DNA of 64,000 bases from JBBRUG01 sp038247995. Its GTDB lineage: Bacteria; Chloroflexota; Chloroflexia; Chloroflexales; Chloroflexaceae. This document shows, piece after piece, positions 25,463 through 34,720 of this stretch (the first letter of the stretch is position 1; every line of letters starts with the position of its first letter). A program made the position numbers and the translations under genes. The DNA lies in contig JBBRUG010000001.1 of the NCBI GenBank assembly GCA_038247995.1, forward strand, positions 8,842 through 72,841, written 5' to 3'. A model generated the notes under the pieces. It was not told the DNA's origin. It did not search any database and was given only the letters and a program-made list of their open reading frames with translations.

Positions 25463-26902
25463 TCATCCAAGGGGCGCTGCGGCAGCATAAGCCAACGGCA
25501 GCCAGATCCGCAGTTCGGCGCCGTCACATTTACGCGAAAGCACTGTAATGTGGCCGTCGAGGGCGGTGGCGCGTTCACGCATCTGGCGCAGGCCGAGATG
25601 TGAACTGGTTTCGGTTTCGACGGCGCCCGGATCAAAGCCCACGCCGTTATCGCGCACAATGATCTGTAAGCCGTTGTCGCGGCTGCGCAAGGCCACCCAC
25701 ACGCGGGTGGCTTCGGCGTGTTTGGCGACATTATTCAGCCCCTCTTGCACGAAACGAAACGCGGCAAGTTCGAGCACATGCGGCAAGTCGGGCGGCAGAT
25801 CGCCGAGTTCGAGCTCCAAGGCCCACTCTTGTTGCTCGGCGAACTCGCCCACAAAGCGGCGCAGCGCGCCGGCGAAGCCGAGTTGGCTGAGTTCGATCGG
25901 GCGGAGCGCGAAGATCGCCCGCCGCAACTCCTCGATCTGGCTGCGTAGATTAGCTTTGGCAGCGACAAATTCATCGCGTAGCCGCGCCGGATCTTGTTCA
26001 ATCCAATCGTCCCAGAGATCAACGCGCATGCGCAGAAAGGCCAGGCTCTGTGCAACGCCGTCGTGGAGGTCGCGCGCAATCCGGGTGCGCTCGTCGGCGA
26101 TTGCGTGTTCGAGCGCGGCGACGCTGGCAATCTCGCGGGTGCGGCGGCGGCTGTTCATAATTGCCTCGGTTAACTCGCCGGCAATGGTAACCAACAGCGT
26201 CTCACTCTCCAGTGATAGTTCGCCGGCGGGCGCCATCGCACCATTGCGGCTCGCGTCGCTGTTGTATGCCTCGATCCAACCGATTGGTGCTGCATCGCGT
26301 TCGACCAGGGGGATCACGACTGCGCTAATGAGACCGTTTGGCGCGCTTCCGCGGGCGCTGAGTACGACGGGACGGGTCAGATCCGTCGGTTCGGGGCGCA
26401 GGCCGAAGGCGGCACGAGCGTTGGCGAGCAGCTCTTCAGAGATACCGACAGCGCGGGCCGTAAGCGGGACGCCCTGTTCATCGCGCAGCACGAAGGTGGC
26501 GGCAGTGGCGCCGAGGAGGCGGCTGGGCAGGCTGATCGCATAGTCGAGCACTTCATCGACGGTTGCGCTGCTGGCGATGCGTTGGTTCAGTTCATACAGC
26601 AGTTCGAGCTTGCTGTTCGACGTGCGCAACTCGCTGAGCATTGCCGTTTCGCGGGCGCGCCGCCGCTGTTCTTCGCGGGCAGCCCAGCTCAGCACCGCAT
26701 AGACGGCAATTGCAGCGAGCAGACCCCAGAAGATCGGGTCGAGCATGCGGGTGAGCGCTGCACTGGCCGAGGCGCCGAGCAGCAGCGTCTCGACGAGGCG
26801 GGTCAGTGCAAAGATCAGCCCGACCGCGCCGGCTAGCGGCCAGCGTAAGCGGCGGAGCACCGCCAGGAGATCGGTTTCGTCGTTTGGTGCTGGTGTAGGC
26901 AT
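25463..26902 (-). CDS. Membrane-anchored GAF sensor histidine kinase (NarL type)
   Basis: Sensor kinase of about 479 residues. Two N-terminal membrane segments (PLAGAVGLIFALTRLVETLLL; PIFWGLLAAIAVYAVLSW) lead into a GAF domain (LNQRIASSATVDEVLDYAI). HisKA_3 (RTRIARDLHDGVAQSLAFL) and HATPase_c (EGLNNVAKHAEATRVWV, VRDNGVGFD, HLGLRQMRERA) follow. I chose the ATG at 26902 (MPTPAPNDETD); an upstream TTG would overlap the esterase gene. The esterase lies immediately upstream on the same strand. No cognate regulator is adjacent. Confidence 0.87.
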   Translation of the reverse strand: MPTPAPNDETDLLAVLRRLRWPLAGAVGLIFALTRLVETLLLGASASAALTRMLDPIFWGLLAAIAVYAVLSWAAREEQRRRARETAMLSELRTSNSKLELLYELNQRIASSATVDEVLDYAISLPSRLLGATAATFVLRDEQGVPLTARAVGISEELLANARAAFGLRPEPTDLTRPVVLSARGSAPNGLISAVVIPLVERDAAPIGWIEAYNSDASRNGAMAPAGELSLESETLLVTIAGELTEAIMNSRRRTREIASVAALEHAIADERTRIARDLHDGVAQSLAFLRMRVDLWDDWIEQDPARLRDEFVAAKANLRSQIEELRRAIFALRPIELSQLGFAGALRRFVGEFAEQQEWALELELGDLPPDLPHVLELAAFRFVQEGLNNVAKHAEATRVWVALRSRDNGLQIIVRDNGVGFDPGAVETETSSHLGLRQMRERATALDGHITVLSRKCDGAELRIWLPLAYAAAAPLG

Positions 26903-26973
26903 TAGATAAGCTACTGCTGTCTGATCGGCCACGCCAGGGCGGCCACGTTGGTCCACCCGGACGGGCGTTCCGA

Positions 26974-27882
26974 TCAGCGTGCGCGCTGCTGTAGCGCTTG
27001 CCAATGGATCGGTAACGTATCGGCGAGATGCTGATCGGCGCAGCGCCAGGTGTGCTCCCCCGCAGGCAGAGCGGCGACGGGCGCAGTATTGCTGATGCCA
27101 AGCGCGCTCAGGACGCGCAAGAGATACTCGCCGCGATAGAAGTTCGACCCCCAGGGTTCAATTGTTTCCGGCCCGTACTGCACAATCCAGGTGAGCTTGC
27201 GAATGGCCTCCCGATCGGCCCGCAGCAGTGCAGTGATCGGATGGTCGTGGTGGAGGCGCGCCGGATCGCGTGGGCTGCCGAGCGCGGCGTCGAACATCGG
27301 GTTGGCGAGCACCGGGTCGCTCATGCGCGCCTGTTGGCCGCCGGCCGTTGCATAAAGAATCGTCCCGTCGAAGCTGCCCACGCTGGCGAACAGTTCGGGG
27401 CGCAAGGCGGCTGCCTTCACGGCCATCAGTCCGCCCAGTGAGAAGCCGGCGACGGCGCGGGCATGTGGGTGGGCGCGAAAGCGCCGCTCAACTGTCGGCA
27501 AGAGTTCGTCGAAGAAGAAGCGCTGGAAAGCGCCGGCGCCAATGCCCGGAATGGGCGCGAGTTCGGGGGCGACCATATCGGCGAGCATGCTTGGCACGCT
27601 ATTATCGTCGCTGGCGAGGCCGGGAAAAACCAGGATCAGCGGCCCGATGGCGCCGGTAGCGCGCAACCGCTCATACACATCGATCGCGGTGCCGACCCGG
27701 CTCTGATCTTCATTTCGGTTGACCCACTCGCGCTCGTGCCCGCGCAACAGATAGAGTGCCGGCAAGCTCCGGCGCGGCGGAGCGTCGGGCGGCACATAGA
27801 GATAACAACGCCTAGTAAGCCCTAGTGCGGCGCTACGGATGCGCACGGTGCGCGCACGCGGGTCGATTGCAAGTGCAGTCAT
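26974..27882 (-). CDS. Esterase of the alpha/beta-hydrolase superfamily (esterase D/Fes-like)
   Basis: Hydrolase of 302 residues in the putative-esterase family. It shows the oxyanion region PALYLLRGHEREWVNR, the nucleophile elbow GFSLGG, a downstream acid region and a C-terminal His in LPAGEHTWRC. There is no signal peptide, so it is cytoplasmic. The family includes S-formylglutathione hydrolases and siderophore esterases; neither is supported specifically. It lies 71 bases upstream of the kinase gene on the same strand. Confidence 0.85.
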   Translation of the reverse strand: MTALAIDPRARTVRIRSAALGLTRRCYLYVPPDAPPRRSLPALYLLRGHEREWVNRNEDQSRVGTAIDVYERLRATGAIGPLILVFPGLASDDNSVPSMLADMVAPELAPIPGIGAGAFQRFFFDELLPTVERRFRAHPHARAVAGFSLGGLMAVKAAALRPELFASVGSFDGTILYATAGGQQARMSDPVLANPMFDAALGSPRDPARLHHDHPITALLRADREAIRKLTWIVQYGPETIEPWGSNFYRGEYLLRVLSALGISNTAPVAALPAGEHTWRCADQHLADTLPIHWQALQQRAR

Positions 27883-28127
27883 AGGTGTATTATACGCCGC
27901 TTTCCGCTTGTAATGCCGATCACCGCCCGCTGCTCGCTAGCTGTGCCCAAGAACGGATCAGGATAGCGGTATTGACAGTGCGTATACTTAATGATGCCTT
28001 TAGAATGCGTCGTTGCGGTCGGCATGTGCTCCCATGTACTCATTCCGACCGCCGCCGTTGTTCTAAATAGCTTGCTCCTGAAACTGTTGGCGCCGGATCG
28101 ATCGGCCCAGAAAGTCCGTGAAGGTTC

Positions 28128-29948
28128 ATGCTTGAGGACGATCAAACGCAGGGTTGTGCGCTACGCAGGCTGTTCAAGCTAACGCTTGAGCCGACTGTAT
28201 GGCGCCATGAATTGCTTCAGTTAGGCCTCCTCGTCGGCCTCGCACTTGGCGCAATTGTCTATTTACCGAGTGTCTGGGTTGCATTTCAAACTCAGCGTTG
28301 GGGCATCATTTTCATCGACACGCTGGCGATCGGCGTCGTCGCCGCATTATATCTGACCCCACAGCGATCATTTCGGGTGCGGGCGTCTGTTTTTGCGCTG
28401 GTCTTCTATGTGCTTGGCGTATGGCTGCTGGTCGAAGTCGGCTCAATCAGCCAGATCTACCTGCTGGGCTTTTCCATTCTGGCCACAATCCTGCTTGGTC
28501 TGCGCACAAGCTTGGTGACTGTCGGCATCAATGCCGCCACCCTCTTTGGTCTCGGCGCGGTAAACCTGGCTGCGCCGGGGATGCTCTTTATTGGGCGTGA
28601 AATGAACCTAAGCGCCTGGTTCGTGGTTACCCTGAACTTCTTGTTGGTCAATAGTATCCTTACAGTCTCGATTGGGGCAGTGCTCTCGGCGCTGGAAGGC
28701 ATCGCCCAACGCGAATACGCGGCGCGGATGGAGCTTGAGCGCGATCGTACCGAACTGGTGCAGGCGAACGCGGCGCTCGATCATGAAATGCGCGAGCGGA
28801 AGCTTCTGGAAACCCAACTTGCGCAGAGCCAGAAGCTGGAGGCGATCGGACAGCTCGCCGGTGGTGTAGCCCACGACTTCAACAACCTGCTGACGGTGAT
28901 CAACGGCTATAGCGACGAACTCCTCAGCACTACGCCTGCCACCGACGGTAAGCGGTTTATGCTGGAGGAGATTCACGCCGCCGGTGAGCGTGCGGCTGAG
29001 CTTACGCGCCAACTGCTCGCCTTCAGCCGTAAACAGATCCTCGCACCGCAAATCCTTGATCTGAACACCATCGTGAGCAAGCTCGAAAAGATGCTGCGCC
29101 GCCTGATTAGCGAAGATATTCGCGTGACTATAGTGCTGCAACCGGATCTGCCCTGGATTCAGGTCGATCCCGGTCAACTGGAGCAGGTAATGCTCAACCT
29201 GGCGGTTAATGCGCGTGATGCAATGCCGACCGGCGGCTTATTGACGATCGAGTCGGCCAGCGTTGTTTTCACGGCGGAGCAATTGGCGCACAAATTTGAG
29301 ATCCCGCCCGGCGCCTATGTTACGCTCACCGTCAGCGACACCGGCAGTGGCATGTCGCCCGAAGTGCAGGCGCATATCTTTGAGCCGTTCTTCACCACGA
29401 AAGACGTGGGCAAAGGTACCGGCTTAGGGTTGGCGACCGTCTTCGGGATTGTGAAGCAGAGTGACGCTTACATCGACGTGTATAGCGAAGTTGGGATTGG
29501 CACGCGCTTTCGGGTACTTTTCCCAGTCGTCAATAATGTAGCGCAACCCACTCCGCCGGAGGTGGAAGCCTTACCGCGGGGAAGTGAAACCGTGCTGCTG
29601 GTTGAGGACGAAGCGGATGTGCGGGGGATCACCCGGCTGGCGTTAGAGACGCATGGCTACCGCGTGCTGGAGGCAGCGAACGGGCGCGAGGCACTCCAGT
29701 TGTATATTGCGCTAGGCCACACGATCGATCTAGTCGTTACCGATGTCATCATGCCGGAGATGAGCGGACGCGAGTTGATCGAAGCACTACAGCTCCGGCA
29801 GGCGCAGGTGAGCGTGTTATACATCAGCGGTTACACCGACGACGCGATTGTACGGCATGGGATCATTGCCGCCACCGATGCCTTTCTGCAGAAGCCGTTC
29901 TCACCTTCGGCGCTGATCAAAAAAGTTCGGGAGGTTTTGGATGCTTAG
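28128..29948 (+). CDS. Hybrid sensor histidine kinase with multi-pass membrane domain and receiver
   Basis: Protein of 606 residues. The first 190 or so form five or six membrane segments (LLQLGLLVGLALGAIVYLPS through FVVTLNFLLVNSILTVSI). A coiled coil follows, then HisKA with phospho-His in GGVAHDFNNLLTVINGY, HATPase_c (NLAVNARDAM, VSDTGSGM, GTGLGLATVFGIV), and a C-terminal receiver with phospho-Asp in DLVVTDVIMPEMSG. This is the kinase-plus-receiver layout common in Chloroflexota. The start lies after GTGAAGG. It is not beside other signalling genes, so output is unknown. Confidence 0.92.
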   Translation: MLEDDQTQGCALRRLFKLTLEPTVWRHELLQLGLLVGLALGAIVYLPSVWVAFQTQRWGIIFIDTLAIGVVAALYLTPQRSFRVRASVFALVFYVLGVWLLVEVGSISQIYLLGFSILATILLGLRTSLVTVGINAATLFGLGAVNLAAPGMLFIGREMNLSAWFVVTLNFLLVNSILTVSIGAVLSALEGIAQREYAARMELERDRTELVQANAALDHEMRERKLLETQLAQSQKLEAIGQLAGGVAHDFNNLLTVINGYSDELLSTTPATDGKRFMLEEIHAAGERAAELTRQLLAFSRKQILAPQILDLNTIVSKLEKMLRRLISEDIRVTIVLQPDLPWIQVDPGQLEQVMLNLAVNARDAMPTGGLLTIESASVVFTAEQLAHKFEIPPGAYVTLTVSDTGSGMSPEVQAHIFEPFFTTKDVGKGTGLGLATVFGIVKQSDAYIDVYSEVGIGTRFRVLFPVVNNVAQPTPPEVEALPRGSETVLLVEDEADVRGITRLALETHGYRVLEAANGREALQLYIALGHTIDLVVTDVIMPEMSGRELIEALQLRQAQVSVLYISGYTDDAIVRHGIIAATDAFLQKPFSPSALIKKVREVLDA

Positions 29949-30114
29949 GAGTTGGCTGAGGGGGGGCATGCGCTATCGGCAGGTCGCGCTCGCACAGGTG
30001 AGCGCCCACGGCGCTGCGCTGGCTCCGCTGGATGGGGTTCCCGCCTGCGCGCGCTGCGGTATCGGCATCTGTTTCGCCATAGCGTTATCTAACATAACTC
30101 CATCGTAAGGTGCA

Positions 30115-30142
30115 TTGACGTCGGGGCGACAAGGCGTATAAT
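30115..30142 (+). promoter_or_regulatory. Sigma-70-type promoter of ssrA
   Basis: TTGACG (30115-30120) and a perfect TATAAT (30137-30142) are separated by 16 bases. The tmRNA 5' end lies 13 bases after the -10 box, leaving a short leader for RNase P to remove. Confidence 0.9.
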
Positions 30143-30155
30143 AAGAAGACGTCTT

Positions 30156-30511
30156 GGGGATGCTTGGTTTCGACAGGGAGTGACGGTTGTAGATTGCAGG
30201 TCGTGCCGCCCAGTCACGTTAAAGGGGCAAAACGGCAATAACTGCCAACAACAACACGGGCCGTATGGCCCTCGCTGCCTAGTAATAGGTAGCCGCCCTC
30301 CTCTACTCCCCCGATGGTCGGGGTAGGGCGACAGTAAGTCGGGTGCTCCTCAGGTAACCACCTGCTAGCCCGAGGAAAAGATTAGCGGGTTGGCCCAAAA
30401 GCTGCTTTGCTCGGGGTGTGGCTGCGGGCGAGATAAAACACCGGGATAAACCTGTAGCATGTCTGCGATTTAGCTTTCTGGACGGGGGTTCGAATCCCCC
30501 CATCTCCACCA
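30156..30511 (+). ncRNA. ssrA: tmRNA (transfer-messenger RNA)
   Basis: One-piece tmRNA that rescues stalled ribosomes. The 5' end GGGGATGCTTGGTTTCGACA and the 3' end GGTTCGAATCC through CCATCTCCACCA form the tRNA-like half. The acceptor stem has the G3-U70 pair needed for alanine charging, and CCA is encoded. The tag frame reads ANNNTGRMALAA then TAG (30244-30282), with an ALAA degradation signal. An alternative resume codon, GCA at 30235, would add AIT in front. The middle region supplies the pseudoknots; I did not fold them in full. Confidence 0.98.
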
Positions 30512-30529
30512 CTTGTCTCGAACACAGAG

Positions 30530-30565
30530 CGCCGGTTTCAGGAACCACCCTGAAGCCGGCGTTTT
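30530..30565 (+). terminator. Rho-independent terminator of ssrA
   Basis: CGCCGGTTTCAGG (30530-30542) pairs with CCTGAAGCCGGCG (30549-30561) with one G-T wobble, followed by TTTT. Confidence 0.88.
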
Positions 30566-30617
30566 GTGTGCTCAGTGCGCTAGCGAACGCATAGGTTCTG
30601 GTACGTTGCTTCCTGGA

Positions 30618-30827
30618 TTAGGGGCGGCCCAGGAACGCCATCAACTCGCGGGCCGCTGCGCCGCCGGCGCGATTCGCCCCAATTGTGAACGCCGAGGGAC
30701 CGTAGCCGACCAGATGGATGCGCGGGTCCTTCGCCACTTGGGTCGCCAGGCGGCCCGTCATCGTGATGCCGCCGCCCGGCTCGTGCAGCATGAGCGGCGC
30801 CAAATGGTCGAGGGAGCATCCAAACGC
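30618..30827 (-). pseudogene. C-terminal fragment of a flavin-dependent oxidoreductase
   Basis: About 69 codons, starting around AFGCSLDHLAPLML and containing PRIHLVGYGPSAFTIGANRAG, the usual C-terminal block of FAD/NAD(P)-binding monooxygenase-like proteins. No N-terminal Rossmann motif is found upstream. The frame continues upstream without likeness to the family. It looks like a gene remnant between tmRNA and the glycosyltransferase gene. The rest of the 30828-31279 gap holds only degenerate CCTGCCG heptamers (around 31050-31084 and 31227-31261). Confidence 0.55.
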
Positions 30828-31226
30828 ATCCCTCCTGCTCACAATCCGGTGCGGGAAAGACGGCGCGCCTTGATCGGTGCGTGCCGCGCTTCCCCGCATA
30901 GTTGCCGGGAAAACCCGCTGTTGAGCCGGTGTAGTGCCTCCGCCGGAGGGCGTCAAGCTGCGGCGCAGTAGCCGGGAAAGCCGGCTTTCTCGGCATGCGC
31001 GACAGGACTCAGATCCTACTCGGCGCGGGGATGATCACGCTCGCCGCTTCCTGCCGTCTGTGTCCTGCCGCATGCCGTGTCCGAGCGCCACGTGCCTGCC
31101 GCGTGCGGTGGGTGTCAGGCCGAAGGAGTGTGCATCCGGCCGGCAGGTGGGCAGATGATACCCTGTGCCCATGCCGCAGCCCTACGCTATTTTGGGGCGC
31201 TGCGTCGTTCGTCCTGGGGCGCTGCG

Positions 31227-31261
31227 TCCTGCCGCCTGCCGTGTGCCGCCTGCCGTGCGCT
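31227..31261. repeat. Degenerate heptamer repeat (NCCTGCC)
   Basis: TCCTGCC, GCCTGCC, GTGTGCC, GCCTGCC and GTGCGCT follow in register with a period of seven. A similar run (CCTGCCG-like) lies at 31050-31084. It ends just before the glycosyltransferase start. Confidence 0.7.
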
Positions 31262-31279
31262 CTGTAGTACAATACGCAA

Positions 31280-33352
31280 GTGAAAACGCCAACTGTTCGT
31301 CCGGCCCGGGTCTGGTTGTGCCTAACCATCATCCTGCTGCTGGCCCTTGTGCTGCGCCTGCTGCTCTGGGCGCAGCCATTGCATCTGCCGGCCAATGATG
31401 AGATCGAGTATCTGCGGGTCGCCCACGATCTGCTGGAGGGCCGCGGCTGGAGCTTCTACGAGCAGTATCGCTGGTTGCGTGCGCCGCTCTACGCGCTCTG
31501 GCTCGCCGGTTCGCTCTGGCTCGCCGGCGGCGATGTGCACCTGGCGGCGCTGCCTAATCTGCTGCTGAGCGTTGGCCTTGTGGGGCTGATCTTTGCGCTG
31601 ACCCGCGAACTGGCTTCGCGCCGCTCGGCCACTCCCGCGCTGCTCGCCGCCGCCATGGCCGCTGTGCTGTTCACCTCCGCCACCTTCGCCGGCCTCTACA
31701 TGAGCGAGACCCTCTTTGCCGCGCTCTTTACAGCCTGCTTACTCACCATTCTGCGCTGGGCCAGGAACGGTGCGTCGGGCCTGATTGCCCCGGCCCTTGC
31801 CGGACTGCTCTTCGGCCTGGCTTGCCTCACGCGCTCGGCGCCACTCATCTTTGCGCCCGTTGTGATGCTCTGGATGGCCTGGGTTGCCGCCGGCGATTGG
31901 CGGCTGATCCTGCGCCGCCCTGCCGCGCTCGTTCCGGCGTTCGTCTTCGCGCTGCTTGTCGCGCTCACCATTGCGCCGTGGACGATCCGCAACTGCCGCG
32001 CCTATAGCGGCTGCATCATGATCGAGAGCGGCCTCGCCTATAACCTCTGGGCCTTCAGCGAACCCCGTGAGAGCCTCGATACGATTAACCGCACGCTGGA
32101 AGCCATCCCCGACCCGGTCGAGCGCGCCGATTTCGCCACCGCCCGCGGTCTGGAGCGCTTGGGCGAAGATCCCGCCATCCTGCTGCGCAAACTGCCCAGC
32201 AACTGGATTGTCACCTGGACCATCGAGCCGATCCAGGATCGCTTCCTCCTCGCCGATTATCGCGCCGATCCACCGCCGCTGGTTTTCCTTGGCGCGCTGA
32301 TCTTCGACGATCTGCTCTACTTGTTGGCGCTCTGCGCCGCGCTTCCCGGCCTGGCTTTGATGCTGCTTCGGGGCAACCGGGCGGCTGTTCTCTGCGCGCT
32401 CTGGCCAACGATGTTTGTCGCTACTGCCTTGCTGACCCACGGCGAGACGCGTTATCGCCATTTCTTCTGGATGCTGATTCTGGCCTATGCCGCAATCGGA
32501 ATTCACGCCTTGCACCGCGCTGAACTGCGCCTGCCCCGGCCCGTTAGCGGCGCTGTGGTGGCTATGCTGCTTGCCGTGCTCATCCCGCTCTTCGGCTGGT
32601 ATCCCTGGCGCTGGGCCGCCGAGGGGTCTGCCCGCAGCGTGCATCGTCAGATCGGCGATCTGCGCGTTGCCGTGGGCGATCTGGCCGGTGCGCGCGCTTC
32701 CTACACGGCTGCCCTCGCCGCCGACTCTACCCCCGACGGCTGGATCGCCCTGGGCGACCTGGCGCTGCGGCGTGGCGATCCGGCTGAAGCTGAGGCGGCC
32801 TACCGGGCGGCGCGCGATGTCGCCGTAGCCTACCCCGCCGGATGGGCGCGCCTGGGCGATCTGCTGCGCGAACAGGGCCGTACCGCCGCGGCGCGTGAGG
32901 CGTTTGAGGGGCGCTTTATCGCTGAACAGGCCATGGCCGACTGGAGTTATCGCACGCTGGAGCCGCTACCGAGGGCGTGGATCGATGTTGGGGATGGACT
33001 CGACTTTGGTTATTTGGGCGAGTTCTATCCGGCCGAAGAGTCGCAGGGCGCCGACGTGCGCTGGACAAGCGCTACCGCCGAACTTCGCCTGGCGACGATC
33101 GCCGATGCGACGGTGCTGGTGACGCTGCGGGCGGCTGCACCGCGCCCAGGGGCGGCACCGGTTCCTGTGGAAATCTGCAACGCCGCCGACTGTGTCGAAG
33201 TTATGCTCGAAGATGAACTACGTGTGTTGCGCCTGGTATTGCCCGCCGCCGATGGACCGATTACCCTACACGCTCCGAGCTTCCGCGCTGCCGATGGCCG
33301 CGATCTGGGCATCTTACTGGATTGGGCGGCGGTTGATGAAATGGACGAATGA
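31280..33352 (+). CDS. GT39/PMT-like membrane glycosyltransferase with TPR-like C-terminal region
   Basis: Protein of 690 residues. The first 430 or so form ten or more membrane segments with the acidic extracytoplasmic motif NDEIEYLRVAHDLLEGRGW after TM1, as in GT-C enzymes of the PMT/ArnT type that use polyprenyl-phosphate sugars. A TPR-like stretch (AVGDLAGARASYTAALAADS, WIALGDLALRRGDPAEAEAAYRAA) and a beta-rich C-terminal domain lie outside. The start is a GTG at 31280. The acceptor may be protein or lipid. The stop codon lies in a long palindrome shared with the convergent gene. Confidence 0.85.
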   Translation: MKTPTVRPARVWLCLTIILLLALVLRLLLWAQPLHLPANDEIEYLRVAHDLLEGRGWSFYEQYRWLRAPLYALWLAGSLWLAGGDVHLAALPNLLLSVGLVGLIFALTRELASRRSATPALLAAAMAAVLFTSATFAGLYMSETLFAALFTACLLTILRWARNGASGLIAPALAGLLFGLACLTRSAPLIFAPVVMLWMAWVAAGDWRLILRRPAALVPAFVFALLVALTIAPWTIRNCRAYSGCIMIESGLAYNLWAFSEPRESLDTINRTLEAIPDPVERADFATARGLERLGEDPAILLRKLPSNWIVTWTIEPIQDRFLLADYRADPPPLVFLGALIFDDLLYLLALCAALPGLALMLLRGNRAAVLCALWPTMFVATALLTHGETRYRHFFWMLILAYAAIGIHALHRAELRLPRPVSGAVVAMLLAVLIPLFGWYPWRWAAEGSARSVHRQIGDLRVAVGDLAGARASYTAALAADSTPDGWIALGDLALRRGDPAEAEAAYRAARDVAVAYPAGWARLGDLLREQGRTAAAREAFEGRFIAEQAMADWSYRTLEPLPRAWIDVGDGLDFGYLGEFYPAEESQGADVRWTSATAELRLATIADATVLVTLRAAAPRPGAAPVPVEICNAADCVEVMLEDELRVLRLVLPAADGPITLHAPSFRAADGRDLGILLDWAAVDEMDE

Positions 33353-33399
33353 AACCAAGGGTAGGGACGCAGCGCGCTGCGTCCCTACCCTTGGTTTCA
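33350..33399. repeat. Perfect 50-bp palindrome spanning both convergent stop codons
   Basis: Two 25-base arms meet at 33374/33375 with no spacer (centre GCAGCGCGCTGC). The first three bases are the stop of the upstream plus-strand gene, and the last three, read on the minus strand, are the stop of the phosphatase gene. It should act as a bidirectional terminator or cruciform. The core AGGGACGCAGCG resembles dispersed repeats I recall from Chloroflexota genomes. Confidence 0.97.
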
Positions 33400-34170
33400 C
33401 ACCACCGGCGCCTCGATATAGCTGCGCACTTGCGCGACTGTCTCGGGGTGGCCAATCAAAATCGGCTCGCTCAGCTTGCGTCCGTCGAGCAGCGGAGCAA
33501 CCGGTACCGGCGCGCCGCTCAGCCCAACCATCACCCCGCCGGCGGCGCGCAAAATCGCTATGCCGGCGGCCAGATCCCAGAGCCGGGCGCGTCCGATCAG
33601 CGCGCTCACGGCAGAGCCGCGCGCAACGTAACAGCAGTCGGCGGCCACCGTGCTCAGGCAGCGCGTTTTGCCGGGGTAACGAATGCGAAACATACGATGC
33701 ACTGCCGAAGGGACGGCAATCCAATCATTCATGTCTACCGGCGCCGGTCGCCGCACCTGAATCGGGATCGTATTGCGAAAAGCCTGCCCCTCAATGTCGG
33801 CCCAGTAGCAGTCATCGAGCAGCGGCGCATAGATCACGCCCGCATACGGCTCGCCATTGCGCAGCACACCAATCGAAACACACCAGAGCGGTAAACCCGA
33901 AACAAACGCCCCGGTGCCGTCGATTGGATCGAGCGCCCAGACGAACTCGCGGTCAATCGCCCCGATGCCTTCTTCCTCGCCAATAATTCCATGATCGGGA
34001 TAGCGGGCGGCGATCCGCTCGCGCAATAACTGCTCGACTTCGCGGTCGGCACGCGTGACATAGCTGCGATCTGCCTTCTGCTCACGTTGGACGTTGTTAA
34101 AATAGCTCCGCGCCAACGCACCGCCTTCGCGTGCCCACGCCTGCACTTCCGTCAGGTCGATCAGCCCCAC
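33397..34170 (-). CDS. Inositol monophosphatase family protein
   Basis: Mg-dependent phosphatase of about 257 residues. All metal and substrate motifs are present: IGEEEG, LDPIDGTGAF and the C-terminal RLWDLAAGIAILRAAGG. Substrates in the family include inositol phosphates, fructose-1,6-bisphosphate, histidinol phosphate and PAP, and sequence alone does not choose among them. I chose the GTG at 34170 because GAGGTG lies just upstream; an ATG at 34200 would add ten residues. The gene is divergent from RidA. Confidence 0.9.
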   Translation of the reverse strand: MGLIDLTEVQAWAREGGALARSYFNNVQREQKADRSYVTRADREVEQLLRERIAARYPDHGIIGEEEGIGAIDREFVWALDPIDGTGAFVSGLPLWCVSIGVLRNGEPYAGVIYAPLLDDCYWADIEGQAFRNTIPIQVRRPAPVDMNDWIAVPSAVHRMFRIRYPGKTRCLSTVAADCCYVARGSAVSALIGRARLWDLAAGIAILRAAGGVMVGLSGAPVPVAPLLDGRKLSEPILIGHPETVAQVRSYIEAPVV

Positions 34171-34332
34171 GCACCACCTCACAATCAATGCAAAAGTCAA
34201 AACGTAAAAGGCACACTAAACACGCTTTGGTCACTATTCTTGCGATCATCATAACACGTTCTTTCACGTAGCCGTTGGCGATGCGCGTGGTATGATAGGC
34301 ACGCAATTCGCTATTTGCAGCAAGGAGTTTCC

Positions 34333-34716
34333 ATGACCCGCCAGAATATTGGCAGCGGCACCCCCTGGGAAGCCCTGACCGGCTATTCACGCGCCGTGCG
34401 CGTCGGCAACCATGTGTATGTGTCGGGCACGACGGCCTCCGACGCCAGCGGCGCCGTGCAGCACCTCGGCGATGCCGGCGCTCAGGCGCGCTATATTCTG
34501 AACAAGATCGCCGCCGCGCTTACGGAGGCGGGCGCGGGGCTGGAACATGTGGTGCGGACGCGCATGTTTGTCCGCGATATTGCCGATTGGGAAGCCGTTG
34601 CGCATGCTCACGGCGAGTTCTTCAGCACAATCCGCCCGGCTTCGACCCTCGTTACTGCCCACATGATTGCGCCCGAAATGCTGGTTGAGATCGAGGTAGA
34701 AGCGGTTATTTCATAA
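34333..34716 (+). CDS. RidA/YjgF family enamine/imine deaminase
   Basis: Small protein of 127 residues expected to form a trimer that hydrolyses reactive enamine/imine intermediates from PLP enzymes. Visible are AVRVGNHVYVSGTTA, the conserved Arg in VVRTRMFVRDIADWE, and the C-terminal MLVEIEVEAVI. The start follows AAGGAG. It is four bases from the LLM oxidoreductase gene, so the two are co-transcribed. Confidence 0.93.
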   Translation: MTRQNIGSGTPWEALTGYSRAVRVGNHVYVSGTTASDASGAVQHLGDAGAQARYILNKIAAALTEAGAGLEHVVRTRMFVRDIADWEAVAHAHGEFFSTIRPASTLVTAHMIAPEMLVEIEVEAVIS

Positions 34717-34720
34717 AACG

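Noticed and set aside
30580..30996. Longer minus-strand reading frame overlapping the flavoprotein remnant
   Set aside because: Its composition is a frame-shifted shadow of the remnant (His/Arg/Gly-rich), with no recognisable domain or ribosome site.
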